Assembly: GCA_902516925.1 (NCBI GenBank) | Contig: CABYAF010000001.1 | Location: forward strand, 1-64,000 | Direction of reading: 5' to 3' | DNA length: 64,000 bases | Source: an uncultured Bacteroidota bacterium | GTDB lineage: Bacteria > Bacteroidota > Bacteroidia > Flavobacteriales > Flavobacteriaceae | In this document: piece after piece, positions 18,978-28,466 of the stretch | Layout: every line of letters begins with the position of its first letter | Numbering within the stretch: the first letter of the stretch is position 1 | Notes under the pieces: generated by a model | Database searches by the model: none | What the model was told of the DNA's origin: nothing | What the model saw: the letters and a program-made list of their open reading frames with translations, nothing else | Program-made: the position numbers and the translations under genes

Positions 18978-20236
18978 CTTGTCTCAATTAAAGATTGATA
19001 ACCCATTAAAATAAATAAAAAATAAATATGAGAAATTGGTCTAGATATTGGAAAATTAAGCGTAGAATCAATAAAATAGACTATAAAAGCTCCTAAAAGA
19101 CAAACTCCCATAAGCTGATCAATTGAATTTATAATTTTTTTTATTAATCCCATAATAGGAATTATAAAAAGACTTAAAAAAGCCACAAATCCTAATAAAC
19201 CAGTCTCTGATGCTACTTGCAAAAAATCATTGTGTGTGTGATAAGGAATAGTATACTCTACTATATTTGGAGCATCATATTCAATAGACTTAAATTTCCA
19301 GTTTCCAATTCCAATACCTGTTAATACATTATCTCCTATTATAGTTAGAGTAAGATTATAATACCTCAACCTTTGTCCAATTGACTCATCTTCAGTATCT
19401 AGTGATATAGTAGCAACTCTATCAACTATTAGGTTACTTGAATTATCCTCTCGCATAATTGATGTGGCAATTAAGTAACTTGATACAAGTGCTAAACCTA
19501 GAATCAATATTTTTCTTATTGCAACCCTACTTTTAAATCTAGTGAATATAATATATGCAATAATTAAAATTGAAAGAGCAGAAAATGCTAAAAGTGCACC
19601 CCTAGTTAGCAAGAAAAATAAAGAGGTTGAAACCAAAAATAAAATTGATATATATAAAATATCATGAACAATTTTATTCTCTTTATTGAAAAGTAGAAAA
19701 TAAATAAAGGATGATTTAATTACAAGTGAAAAAGCTGTAATGTTTATGTTCCCTGCAAAACCACTGTAATCATTCCTTCTTGTGAAATCGTTTCCATTAA
19801 TGTATACATAATCAAATACAGAGTAAAGTACTCCAATTGATTCAAAAATTAATGCAATAGCTGAAAAGTAAATTAATATTTTTAAATAATTAAGCTTATA
19901 TAAAGAAGAAATTAAGATGATTGCACAAAAAGAAAAGAAAAACGTAAAATATTGAGATAATGTGATTAAGGCCTCTACCTTATTAGTAGCTACTATAACT
20001 GAGAATGTTGAGATAATAATATAAATAAAGTAAAAAATAAATAATCTACTTTTCTTAATAATATTATAGATACTGTCTAAAGAAAACTTATAAAAAACAT
20101 ATGATAGTATTGTCAAATTACATAACCCAAGATAAAAGAATTGTGGATGTATTCTATCATATGCATTGAATACCCTACCAATCAAAAAGGTAAAGAAAAT
20201 CGAACCCAAGAATATAATTGGAATATATTTCTTCAT
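18974..20236 (-). CDS. O-antigen ligase/polymerase-family membrane protein
   Basis: Polytopic; periplasmic-loop signature TGIGIGNWKF...PYHTHNDFLQVASETGLLGFVAFL. Confidence 0.85.
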   Translation of the reverse strand: MKKYIPIIFLGSIFFTFLIGRVFNAYDRIHPQFFYLGLCNLTILSYVFYKFSLDSIYNIIKKSRLFIFYFIYIIISTFSVIVATNKVEALITLSQYFTFFFSFCAIILISSLYKLNYLKILIYFSAIALIFESIGVLYSVFDYVYINGNDFTRRNDYSGFAGNINITAFSLVIKSSFIYFLLFNKENKIVHDILYISILFLVSTSLFFLLTRGALLAFSALSILIIAYIIFTRFKSRVAIRKILILGLALVSSYLIATSIMREDNSSNLIVDRVATISLDTEDESIGQRLRYYNLTLTIIGDNVLTGIGIGNWKFKSIEYDAPNIVEYTIPYHTHNDFLQVASETGLLGFVAFLSLFIIPIMGLIKKIINSIDQLMGVCLLGAFIVYFIDSTLNFPISRPISHIYFLFILMGYQSLIETR

Positions 20237-20260
20237 TTGTAATTGGTATAAAAATAAAAA

Positions 20261-20283
20261 AAACCCTCCAAAAAGGAGGGTTT
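20261..20283 (-). terminator. Rho-independent terminator, possibly bidirectional
   Basis: Perfect 9-bp stem AAACCCTCC / GGAGGGTTT with a 5-nt loop; A/T tracts on both sides (T-rich after the stem on the minus strand). Sits just after the giant lipoprotein gene. Confidence 0.9.
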
Positions 20284-20308
20284 AATTTTTTCAGAATTGA
20301 TTAAGTTA

Positions 20309-23266
20309 TTAACCTAACCATGCAACTCTTGAGAAATTAGTTGCAGCAGTACCTGAAGTAGAAACAGCATCTTCTGCAGTTCTTACATCAGTTCTGTTAA
20401 CAGCCTGATTTGCATAAGTTGAAGCAAAAGTTGTGTTTGCAGTATACGTTGAAGCAGCTAATGCTACCCAAGTAATTTTATCTGCAGCAGCTCCTGTAGT
20501 TGCTACAGTTGAAATTGTGTTTTCATCAACACCAGCAACTGTAGACTCAACACTTACAATAATATCTGTATCAGTTGTAGCATCATCAGACTCTAGATCA
20601 GATGAACCTATTCTCCAAGACAGGTTATTACCATTAGTTGCAGTTACAGTACCACCTGAAACAGACATATCTATGTCTACTCCATAACCAGCACTATCTG
20701 TTTGTAACATTGTAACTGTTAATACACCGTCAGTATCAGTTACAGTAGCAATTGCAGAAACTGAAGCAGTTCCTGTTGCACCATACTTGTTAGCCCACGC
20801 AGTTACAATACCATCACCGATATCTGCAATCGCTGTAGATGTCTCACTAACACCTGTTAAAGAGAAAGTAACTGAGTTACTTCCAACAGTGAATGTGATT
20901 AAATCATCTACACCCATACCGTAGTTAGTCGTACTAACTCCAGCTGCAGCAGCAGTTCCTGTAGAATATCTTTGACCTATTAAGGTAGATGTAGCAGCTC
21001 CACTAGAATAAAAAGCTAAAGAGACTGTTCCTGATGAAGCATATCCTCTTGCAGCGTCAAGCGTAACATTAGCAGCAGTAGCTCTTGATAAGTTTACAGC
21101 TGACTCAATAGCTTGAATCTGTAAATCTTTGTTCGCAGTACCAATTGTTAATGCAGTACCTGCACCACCAACAGTAGTGTCAAATAAAGCAACACTATTA
21201 ACAGTTAACTGAATATCACCTGAAGCTTTCCAATCAAGCACAAATGCTTGCTTAGCTTTAGTAGCTCCACTTGAAGTACCAGCAGTACCTGTTACCATTT
21301 TAAGTACAGTAGCCTCATTTGTAGTTGTTGTGCTTGTAGTAGCTCCAAGAACATTTAATGTAACTGTAGATGTACCTGAAGTTTCAGTGTCAGTTTCAGT
21401 AGATACAGTATCAAAAGAAACTTGAGCTGTGTTATCGCTATCAGCAGCAACAGCAGTTAAGTATACTTTCATAGTATCCATACCTGATGTACCATCATCG
21501 AATGAACCAGCATCTCCAGATGCACCATCTGATTTGTTTGTCTCACCATCAGTTGTATTAGAAGCTGAAACAGCAGTTAAATCATTGTCATATAAGTTAA
21601 CAGTAGCTGAAGTAGCTGTACCTTGATCTTTAAGACCAGTCATATCTAATTCAGTTAAAGCATCATTACCTGTAACTGTAAACACATCAACGTCATCACC
21701 AGTTGTGTGAAGCTTAGTTAATCCTAAGTTATCAGTAACAACAAAGTCTACAGCTTTTTGTACAGTTGTCGAAGCAGTAGTACCAGAAGCTTTAGAATCT
21801 AAGTTAGTTGTGTGGTCAAAGTTAGCAACAGTTAAGTTATCTGAACCTGTTAATGAGATATTTCCAATTTTATTACCTGAAGCAACTGATAAAGTTGTTA
21901 GGTCATCCATATTAGAAATAGTTAAATCGTGAATTGTAGCACCCGAAAGTGTTAATGTTTCAAGATTAGCTTCATCTAGGTATAAGTCTAGTAATTCACC
22001 AGAAATTGTTAATGTCTTAAGATCAGTACCACCTATATCACCTGTAGCAGCATAGTCTTCTAGGTAACCATCGTTACTTAAGTCGTCAGCAACAGCAGCT
22101 TGTGCAGTTGTTAACGTTGGATCCCAGTCATGCTTATAATCAAGAGTTCCAGTAACTAAATCAGTTGCACCATCTAAAGCGATAGTAACAGAATCTGTTG
22201 TAGTTAAAGTTTCAACACCTGAGTTTATATCTAATGTACCATAGAATCCAGATACAGTTGCAGCAGCAACATTACTTAAAGTAATTGTACCATCATCAAT
22301 TTTAGATAAAGTTACAGAAGCTGGACCGTTTAATGTAAGTGATATATCACTTTGTGCACCAGCAGCAGTTACGTCATCTAAGCTTGCGATGTCTAATGTA
22401 GCATCTTTCTTAGTTGTAATAGATAGAGATGAACCATATCTAGTTAAAGAACCTAAGTCAACGTTAGTTGCGCTTGAAACTGTTAAAGTGTTTGCAGACT
22501 CAGATCCATCAGCACCTGAAGCAATACTAGTAACAGATGTCATAGCACCCATATCAACTGAAGTAATTTTTGTAGAATAAGAAGTTGTAATAGTTACTAC
22601 TGTAGCAGAAGCCATTTTCGCGAAAGAAATGTCACCAGCTTGAGTAATATCTAATGTAGTAGCTGCAGTTAGCTCGTTAAAAGTAGCGGCATAACCTGTA
22701 GCAGAACCAGAAGAGTACGTAAACGCACCGTTCATTGTCTTAATTCTATCAATAAATGTTTGGATATCAGTATCAGCAATTGTCGCATCATCTGTTATTG
22801 TAACAGCAGCATTCATTAAGGCAACTTTGTTACCTAATGCAAGGGCAGAAGCCATTGACGCAGCACTGTTAACAGTTACAGCAGTTGAATAAACATTATT
22901 AGATACTAATAAATCAGCTAAATCAGTCTCAACAGCAGTTAAACTAGCCTGTAATGCAGTTACCTCAGCAGCAGTAGCAGTAGTAGCTATTGCAGCTTCG
23001 ATTGCATCAACTTCAGCTTGTAAAGCACTAAGAGAAGCAGAAAGTGCTGTCATCTGAGCTGAACTAGCAGATGCTGCAATACCTGATTGCAAACCACTAA
23101 TACTCCCAGAAAGAGCAGAAACTTGTCCTGATAAAGATGATAAACCGTCAACTTGAGACTTAAGAGCACTAATTTGTGCATTTAAATCATCAAATTGATC
23201 ATCGTAATTTTGACAACCCACAAATACAAGTGAGGCAGCCAAAAGGGTTAATAATCCTTTTTTCAT
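20309..23266 (-). CDS. Large Thr/Ser/Ala-rich surface lipoprotein (coiled-coil N-terminus, beta-repeat body); S-layer/adhesin-like
   Basis: Refined start ATG at 23266 gives MKKGLLTLLAASLVFVGC (lipobox), then heptad-like LNAQISALKSQVDGLSSLSGQV, then beta-rich repeats. By eye one Cys and two Pro in ~985 aa. Confidence 0.8.
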   Translation of the reverse strand: MKKGLLTLLAASLVFVGCQNYDDQFDDLNAQISALKSQVDGLSSLSGQVSALSGSISGLQSGIAASASSAQMTALSASLSALQAEVDAIEAAIATTATAAEVTALQASLTAVETDLADLLVSNNVYSTAVTVNSAASMASALALGNKVALMNAAVTITDDATIADTDIQTFIDRIKTMNGAFTYSSGSATGYAATFNELTAATTLDITQAGDISFAKMASATVVTITTSYSTKITSVDMGAMTSVTSIASGADGSESANTLTVSSATNVDLGSLTRYGSSLSITTKKDATLDIASLDDVTAAGAQSDISLTLNGPASVTLSKIDDGTITLSNVAAATVSGFYGTLDINSGVETLTTTDSVTIALDGATDLVTGTLDYKHDWDPTLTTAQAAVADDLSNDGYLEDYAATGDIGGTDLKTLTISGELLDLYLDEANLETLTLSGATIHDLTISNMDDLTTLSVASGNKIGNISLTGSDNLTVANFDHTTNLDSKASGTTASTTVQKAVDFVVTDNLGLTKLHTTGDDVDVFTVTGNDALTELDMTGLKDQGTATSATVNLYDNDLTAVSASNTTDGETNKSDGASGDAGSFDDGTSGMDTMKVYLTAVAADSDNTAQVSFDTVSTETDTETSGTSTVTLNVLGATTSTTTTNEATVLKMVTGTAGTSSGATKAKQAFVLDWKASGDIQLTVNSVALFDTTVGGAGTALTIGTANKDLQIQAIESAVNLSRATAANVTLDAARGYASSGTVSLAFYSSGAATSTLIGQRYSTGTAAAAGVSTTNYGMGVDDLITFTVGSNSVTFSLTGVSETSTAIADIGDGIVTAWANKYGATGTASVSAIATVTDTDGVLTVTMLQTDSAGYGVDIDMSVSGGTVTATNGNNLSWRIGSSDLESDDATTDTDIIVSVESTVAGVDENTISTVATTGAAADKITWVALAASTYTANTTFASTYANQAVNRTDVRTAEDAVSTSGTAATNFSRVAWLG

Positions 23267-23431
23267 TGTTTTAAAATTTAATTTATATTTAAGTTTTGTA
23301 TTTTTCATATGAACGTTCATGTTACATATTAAATGTACACACACAAATAAGCAAATACTGTGCCAAAGATTAAAAATATATTATAACTAACTGATTATCA
23401 AATAAATAAAAAGTTAATAAAAACTTAAAAA

Positions 23432-24496
23432 ATGAATAAAAACTTACTTTTTGCCTTAATTATATCAACTACAATTATTGGATGTAATAATCCTGAAGAG
23501 CCAATAATAACAATCGATACTCATATAGATATAAATGTTGATAATTTCACCGATTCTCTCAACTATACAATGAATACAGATACTCAGTATAATTTACCCA
23601 ATATGATCAAAGGAGAGCTTGATGTAGCATGGCTGGTCGTATATACTGCTCAAGGTGAGCTTAACGAAGAAGGGTATGAATCTGCCTTCAAGAATGCTAT
23701 CTCTAAGTTTGATGCGATTGATCGTTTAGTTAACATATATGCGCCTGATCAGGTTGAGCTTGCCCTTACTTCAGAGGATGTTAATAGAATACTTGCAAAA
23801 GGCAAAAAAGTTATAATGATTGGAGTAGAAAATGCCTATTCTATGGGTCTTGATACCTCTAATGTCAAAAGGTTTTGGGAAAGAGGGGCTAGATATGTAT
23901 CCCTTACTCACAATGGCCATAGTCAGTTCTCTGATTCAAATACTGGGGAGTTTGACGGAACCGCCCTTCACAACGGTTTAAGTGATTTAGGGAAAGAAGT
24001 TGTTGAACTTCTTAACTACTACGGAATAATGATTGATATATCACACCCTTCAAAAGAGGCGATAAGGCAAATGGCCGAATTAAGTAAAGCACCGATAATT
24101 GCCTCTCACTCTTCTGCTCGCGCACTTAGAGATCATCCAAGAAATGTTGATGACGAGCAGCTTAACTGGATCAAGGAAAACGGAGGTGTGATTCAAACTA
24201 CAGCTCTAGGTTTCTTTTTAACTGATCGTGAAGATCCTCCTGCAAATATGGATGATTTTATGGATCATATAGATTACATGGTAGAAAAAATTGGAATCGA
24301 TCATGTTGGAATAAGCTCAGACTTTGATGGAGGTGGAGGAATTATTGGTTGGGAAGACGCCTCTGAGACTATGAATGTTACTTCTGCACTAAGAGAAAGA
24401 GGTTACAGTGAGTCAGAAATAGCAAAATTATGGGGTGGGAACTTGCTAAGAGTGCTTAATGAAGTTCAAGAAATAGCAGCTAAGCTTCAATCTTAA
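23432..24496 (+). CDS. Membrane dipeptidase (peptidase family M19), lipoprotein
   Basis: IDTHIDINVD, RYVSLTHNGHSQFSDS, MIDISHPSKEAI, PIIASHSSARAL, HVGISSDFDGGGG; lipobox TIIGC. Confidence 0.92.
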   Translation: MNKNLLFALIISTTIIGCNNPEEPIITIDTHIDINVDNFTDSLNYTMNTDTQYNLPNMIKGELDVAWLVVYTAQGELNEEGYESAFKNAISKFDAIDRLVNIYAPDQVELALTSEDVNRILAKGKKVIMIGVENAYSMGLDTSNVKRFWERGARYVSLTHNGHSQFSDSNTGEFDGTALHNGLSDLGKEVVELLNYYGIMIDISHPSKEAIRQMAELSKAPIIASHSSARALRDHPRNVDDEQLNWIKENGGVIQTTALGFFLTDREDPPANMDDFMDHIDYMVEKIGIDHVGISSDFDGGGGIIGWEDASETMNVTSALRERGYSESEIAKLWGGNLLRVLNEVQEIAAKLQS

Positions 24497-24499
24497 GGG

Positions 24500-25414
24500 T
24501 TATAGGTATAGTTTTTGTCCAAGCCTTGCAATATTGAAGCCTTTGTTAATAATTGATTTTGATAAATCACTATTAGGGTTTAACATATGGTTAGTGTGGT
24601 TCATATGAATAAAGTAAACTTTACTCTTGTTCTTTTTGCTTAAACTATTAAGAAGATTAATTGTCTCAGATACTATGGGATGCGGAATTTCACTTATATC
24701 TCTATTTATCTCGTTAGAATCATAGAAAGTGGCATCTAATAGTAAATAATCAAAATCCTTAACTAGGTCTATCAGGTTTTTATCCCATTTCTCCCATTTA
24801 TCTATATCTGGTATAAATAAAGCTTTTTTATTTTTTCCGATTATGATATAGCCTGCTGTCTCGGAATACTCATCTCTATGGGGAACTTTAATTGGAGTTA
24901 CTTCTATATTATTCAACTCCGAATTGCTTACATCAAATTTTGTATTTTGGATTTGAATGTTGTTTAGGGTAACTAATTGACTCCATGGACCGTTTGTTTT
25001 CAAAAAATTACTCATTTTAGGAAGAACCTTAACCAAAAGGTTTTTTGAACCTAATGCTTCTCTTCCAAAATACATTAGTCCAGTATAATGTCCAATATGG
25101 GCATGGGTAATGTATATGGCTTCGGGGAGAAGAAATTCTTGAAAAATATTATCCTTTAGATAATTTAGTTGGTATGTAATGTCGGGTGTTGCTTCAAAAA
25201 GGATATATTTCTTTTTTTCTTGATTAACAACTGCAATTGAGGTTACATAATACTCCTCATACATATTAAAATTATCTAGACAAAACTGATGTTTACACCC
25301 TATGTGTGGCATACCTGCATCCTGAGTATTACCAAGAACATAGATATACTCTGACTGAGTATAAATAGGCATAGAAATAGAGAGAATTAATAAAAATTTT
25401 AAAATTCTAATCAA
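24500..25414 (-). CDS. MBL-fold metallo-hydrolase, PqqB-like, with signal peptide
   Basis: LGNTQDAGMPHIGCKHQFC (PqqB-like), YITHAHIGHYTGLMYFG, PHPIVSET; N-terminal signal peptide. Confidence 0.8.
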   Translation of the reverse strand: MIRILKFLLILSISMPIYTQSEYIYVLGNTQDAGMPHIGCKHQFCLDNFNMYEEYYVTSIAVVNQEKKKYILFEATPDITYQLNYLKDNIFQEFLLPEAIYITHAHIGHYTGLMYFGREALGSKNLLVKVLPKMSNFLKTNGPWSQLVTLNNIQIQNTKFDVSNSELNNIEVTPIKVPHRDEYSETAGYIIIGKNKKALFIPDIDKWEKWDKNLIDLVKDFDYLLLDATFYDSNEINRDISEIPHPIVSETINLLNSLSKKNKSKVYFIHMNHTNHMLNPNSDLSKSIINKGFNIARLGQKLYL

Positions 25415-27435
25415 AATGAAAAATTAATGCCAAAATAAAAATTTCTTTTTGGAGCTGGCTCATAGTATCTTTTTCCGAAGGCATTTATCCTTATGTTATC
25501 ATAGAATTCTTCATTAAAAAGATTGTTAACCCCTAAAGAAAACTCACTCTGTTTAAAAATCTCTTTTGAATATTTAACATTAAAAATGTTATATGAACCA
25601 ACAAGAGTTTCATTAAGATTATCAGCATACCTCTCTCCTATTAAACGATTAGATAGTATTAACCTACTTTTTTTGGACAATTTGAATAGTACTTCCAAAT
25701 CTAGCATTTGACTTGGAATACCAGGAATTAAGTTTTCTGAGAGGTCATTGCCATCTAGAATAAAATCCTTAAATCTATTTTTACTTAATGTGTAGTTAAG
25801 ATTAAACATACCGCCTTTAAAAGAAAGCGAAGAACTTAGCTCAATCCCTTGTCTTAATGTTGATCCCACATTTCTGTAAAAGTTTTTACCTGGAAATAGT
25901 TCAATTTCGTAAGGTAAAATTTCATTATCTGAATTTGTAATATAGGCCACTGCTTCAAAAGCTATATTTGATAATGATTTTCTCCATCCAAACTCATAGT
26001 TTATGGCATTGTTGGATTTTAAATCTTTATTGAAACCCGTTCCATCAGGGTTATTTGATAGCTCATTTAAGGTTGGTGTTTCAAAGCTTGTTCCAAAGGA
26101 AAAGAAAAGGTTGTCAGATGAGTTAATTGCGTATGATAACCCTAAAGAAGGATTAATCTTATCAAGATTAACCTTGTTATTTGAGTCAATCCCAATAGAG
26201 TTGATATCGTATCTAACTCCATATCTTAATAGCAGTCCTGAATTGAAAGTAGTTTGACTAACAAGATAGACACCTGTTGTGTCAAAGTTTTCCATTTGAC
26301 CAAGAGTTTTATCTCCTTTTATTCCAAAGTTGTTTTTAAATCTTTTTCTATCATCTGATTGGCTCAAATGATCAACGCCCACTATAAAAGAGTTATTTCT
26401 ATTCTCAAAATTTTTATTTCTTGTAAATTTTGTTCCAAATCCATAATAATCTCTATCTATTGAAATAATTCCTCCATAGTTAAACGGTAATTTTGAATAA
26501 AAATCTCTCTGTTGATAAAAGAAATAACTGTCAAAAAAGGAGTTTTCATTTTTCTTATAATTCCATGATATACCTGTCTTTAAATGCTTTACCTTTTCAT
26601 AAGTGTCATAATCAATATTATTTTTTCTTGCCTGTCTTCGATCATTTTCAACTTCATTTAGTTTGAGACCACCTGAATCATAAGCATAAGGACTATCCGT
26701 ATAATTTATCTGCCAAACAATCTTATTCTTTTGATCTAACTCGTTAATATATTTAAGATTCAGTATCGTAGATTTATAATTACTTTGATCTCTGTAACCG
26801 TTAGATCTTCTCTTATCATAATGAATTATTAGGTTGGAATTTTTCCAGTCCAAAACCCTTGTTCTTTGAATCGACTGATATTGATAAGCTCCAAAAATTC
26901 CTGAAGTCCTATAATATTTGTCACTAGGATTTGACAGAGTATTTATACTTATTACTCCACCTGATGAGTTACCGTATAAATTTGCATTTGGACCTCTTAG
27001 TATCTCAATGTTTGAAATTAAGCCTAGTGGGAGATTATCTAATTGACTTTGACCGTCAGGTGTTGTCTCTGGAATCCCATCAACTATTAATTTTATTCCT
27101 CTTATACCAAATGCAGATCTTGCACCAAATCCTCTTATAGAAATCCTCATATCTTGTGAGAAGTTGTTTGATGAAGTTGTAAACACACCTGGTGTGTTTT
27201 TAATAAAATCAGAAAATGAAGACTGAGAGCTAAAGTTTCTATCCTCAATGAAACTTTTAAAAGTAACTGATAAAGGCGCTTGTTTTTGAGTAGTATTAAT
27301 TCTAGTTGATTTAACAACTACATTTTCAAGATCTATAATTTGAATGGAGTCTTGGAAATTTCCAAAAATAAAAAATGGAGCTAATAAAAATACTTTACTG
27401 ATATACCCTAACATAGTCAATTTCATATGTTGCAT
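25411..27435 (-). CDS. TonB-dependent outer-membrane receptor
   Basis: Plug MRISIRGFGARSAFGIRGIKLIVDGIPETTPDGQSQLDNLPLGLISNIEILRGPNANLYGNSSGGVISI; C-terminal beta strand ending in F. Confidence 0.92.
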   Translation of the reverse strand: MQHMKLTMLGYISKVFLLAPFFIFGNFQDSIQIIDLENVVVKSTRINTTQKQAPLSVTFKSFIEDRNFSSQSSFSDFIKNTPGVFTTSSNNFSQDMRISIRGFGARSAFGIRGIKLIVDGIPETTPDGQSQLDNLPLGLISNIEILRGPNANLYGNSSGGVISINTLSNPSDKYYRTSGIFGAYQYQSIQRTRVLDWKNSNLIIHYDKRRSNGYRDQSNYKSTILNLKYINELDQKNKIVWQINYTDSPYAYDSGGLKLNEVENDRRQARKNNIDYDTYEKVKHLKTGISWNYKKNENSFFDSYFFYQQRDFYSKLPFNYGGIISIDRDYYGFGTKFTRNKNFENRNNSFIVGVDHLSQSDDRKRFKNNFGIKGDKTLGQMENFDTTGVYLVSQTTFNSGLLLRYGVRYDINSIGIDSNNKVNLDKINPSLGLSYAINSSDNLFFSFGTSFETPTLNELSNNPDGTGFNKDLKSNNAINYEFGWRKSLSNIAFEAVAYITNSDNEILPYEIELFPGKNFYRNVGSTLRQGIELSSSLSFKGGMFNLNYTLSKNRFKDFILDGNDLSENLIPGIPSQMLDLEVLFKLSKKSRLILSNRLIGERYADNLNETLVGSYNIFNVKYSKEIFKQSEFSLGVNNLFNEEFYDNIRINAFGKRYYEPAPKRNFYFGINFSF

Positions 27436-28372
27436 TAGTAAGACCTGGAGCTACATAACCGTCAGTCCAATGTCCACCAACAGCAAGGTTTACTAATAAG
27501 AAAAATGGTTTGTCAAATGGTGAATGTTGTGATTGCATTGGATATTCAAAATACATTTCTTCATCTATAAAAAATTGAATTTTGTCAGGTGCCCATTGGA
27601 TTGAATAAGTATGAAATTCCTCAAATGGATTATCAATTATTTTTTCAGCTCTTATAAACCTTTCTTGGCCAGTATCAAAAAAGATTTTATCTGGAACATA
27701 TGTAGCCTGTCTCGAGTAATCTTGAGGACCATAATGAACAGCTGAAGAAATCAGTCCTGGATCATTAATAGTACTATCTTTAACATAATCTCCATGTTCT
27801 AATATATCTAACTCTCCACAATTAGGCCAACTAACTTCATCAATATTTGCACCAAGCATCCAAAATGCTGGCCACATTCCCTCCCAATTAGGAAGTTTTG
27901 CTTTCATCTCAACTCGGCCGTATGTAAACTCAAATTTATCTTGTGTATTTATTCTTGCAGAAGTATATAGTTTACCTTGAAAGTCCTCTCTTTTTGCTGT
28001 AATTTTCAAAAGGCCATCTTCAACTTTAATATTATCTTGTTTATCTGTGTAATATTGTAACTCTCCATTATACCAACTACCATTATCTGGTGCAACGGTT
28101 TCAATATTCCATTTATCTGGAGAAACAGCCGGGACTCCAAATGATGAATCTTCATCAAACTCATCACTCCAAATTAGGTCGTTTCCAAAAGAATAACTAA
28201 GAGCTGTTTGATTAGAAGGGTTATTTCCTTGAGTATTATTGCCTCCTTGATTTAAGTTTGTGTCTTGATTTACACTACCTGACAAATAAGAATCATTAAC
28301 ATCAGTTTTAGATCCACCGCATGAGATTAATATAAACAAAGCGAAAAAGATTGAATTTAAGTAGGTTTTCAT
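27395..28372 (-). CDS. Glycoside hydrolase family 16 (laminarinase/beta-glucanase-like) lipoprotein
   Basis: GH16 catalytic motif GELDILEH, WPAFWMLG, lipobox FILISC. Start refined from 28477 to the ATG at 28372, before the lipoprotein signal. Confidence 0.9.
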   Translation of the reverse strand: MKTYLNSIFFALFILISCGGSKTDVNDSYLSGSVNQDTNLNQGGNNTQGNNPSNQTALSYSFGNDLIWSDEFDEDSSFGVPAVSPDKWNIETVAPDNGSWYNGELQYYTDKQDNIKVEDGLLKITAKREDFQGKLYTSARINTQDKFEFTYGRVEMKAKLPNWEGMWPAFWMLGANIDEVSWPNCGELDILEHGDYVKDSTINDPGLISSAVHYGPQDYSRQATYVPDKIFFDTGQERFIRAEKIIDNPFEEFHTYSIQWAPDKIQFFIDEEMYFEYPMQSQHSPFDKPFFLLVNLAVGGHWTDGYVAPGLTNATYEIDYVRVYQ

Positions 28373-28466
28373 ATACAAAGTAAAATTTAACTCAAAGCTA
28401 ATAATATTTATTATTTTTAGTAAAACTTTTTTAATGGAATTAATTCCACACGAAGGAATTTCAATC

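Noticed and set aside
20433-22580. Plus-strand ORFs (20433-20687, 21429-21626, 22389-22580) opposite the giant lipoprotein gene
   Set aside because: They are antisense to a compositionally biased repeat gene; the translations are mirror artefacts of Ala/Thr/Val codons with no own start context.
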